Shown here piece by piece: positions 5,825 through 6,193 of a DNA stretch of 6,193 nucleotides. A program made the position numbers and the translations under genes. Origin of the DNA: an uncultured Bacilli bacterium (GTDB lineage Bacteria; Bacillota_I; Bacilli_A; RFN20; CAG-826); the NCBI GenBank assembly GCA_905236085.1, contig CAJOOD010000071.1, positions 1-6,193 on the forward strand, written 5' to 3'. Below the pieces are notes generated by a model that saw only the letters and a list, made by a program, of their open reading frames with translations, ran no database searches and was not told the DNA's origin. The stretch's first letter is position 1. Each line of letters begins with the position of its first letter.

Positions 5825-6193
5825 TTATTTTTTGGCTTTGCCTTGGTTAGCAACAGCGTTCATCTTGGCTTTGATTGCTTCTTGATCGCCAATATATTCT
5901 TTAGAGGCCACAGAATAATCATCATTTAATTCATAGATGACTGGGACGCCGGTAGGAAGATTTAAATTAATGACGTCTTCTTTGGACATGTGTTCTAAGT
6001 GCATGATTAAGGCTCTTAAAGAATTACCATGAGCGGCCACTAAAACAGTTTTACCAGCTTCTAATTCTGGTTTAATTTTTTCGTTGAAATATGGAACGAC
6101 TCTTTCCACAGTAATTTCTAATGATTCGGTTAATGGCAATAATTTCTTATCAACAGTGGCATAGGTTGCTTGATTAGCAGGATTTCTTGGATC
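5825..6193 (-). CDS. gpmA: 2,3-bisphosphoglycerate-dependent phosphoglycerate mutase, C-terminal half
   Basis: GpmA interconverts 3- and 2-phosphoglycerate in glycolysis through a phosphohistidine intermediate, in the cytosol. The visible 122 residues run in frame to the window edge, so the N-terminal half, with the phosphorylated RHG histidine, lies outside. Seen here are DPRNP at the edge, LPLTESLEITVERVVPYF, the second catalytic His in AAHGNSLRAL, LNLPTGVPVIYEL and the typical tail VANQGKAK. These match the dPGM family closely and exclude the cofactor-independent enzyme GpmI. A methionine-like TTG at 6137-6139 is an internal Leu codon, not a start. The gene ends TAA at 5825-5827 and has its own terminator, so it is a separate unit from tcdA. 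Confidence 0.95.
   Translation of the reverse strand, partial: DPRNPANQATYATVDKKLLPLTESLEITVERVVPYFNEKIKPELEAGKTVLVAAHGNSLRALIMHLEHMSKEDVINLNLPTGVPVIYELNDDYSVASKEYIGDQEAIKAKMNAVANQGKAKK

Overview
The window is AT-rich bacterial DNA with short gaps and AT-biased codons. It fits a low-GC Bacillota or Mycoplasmatota-side lineage (an Erysipelotrichia or RF39-like relative would be typical; this is inference). It uses the ordinary code: every visible Trp codon is TGG, no TGA interrupts a gene, and the four complete gene ends are all TAA. A typical UGA-Trp mycoplasma is therefore unlikely.

Layout. On the + strand, positions 2-622 hold the C-terminal part of an unrecognised protein. Its stop codon shares one base (TAATG) with the start of a 1100-residue bacterial SNF2-family ATPase (622-3924), so the two are probably translationally coupled. 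A convergent junction follows, with a good + strand terminator whose stem lies over the last codons of the next gene. On the - strand are, in order of transcription, gpmA (truncated at the window edge, 5825-6193), tcdA (4685-5440) and rex (3966-4613).

Functions. Rex is the NADH/NAD+-sensing repressor, TcdA makes the cyclic form of the tRNA modification t6A, and GpmA is the glycolytic phosphoglycerate mutase. SNF2 is a DNA translocase of uncertain role. Rex and GpmA both belong to central carbon and redox metabolism, but nothing here shows a dedicated multi-gene system. The rex start region carries a -10 box and two adjacent short palindromes that could be an autoregulatory operator. The tcdA promoter sits so close to the ATG that its mRNA may be leaderless.

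The least explained part is the roughly 380-base gene-free stretch between tcdA and gpmA (5441-5824). It contains a perfect 13-bp hairpin, a 17-bp bulged hairpin, a stem-forming segment with two alternative partners, a + strand -10 box back to back with the tcdA promoter, and a strong hairpin terminator at its far end. Together these suggest an undescribed structured + strand RNA of about 350 nt. No known RNA family (tRNA, tmRNA, RNase P, SRP, T-box) was recognised in it.
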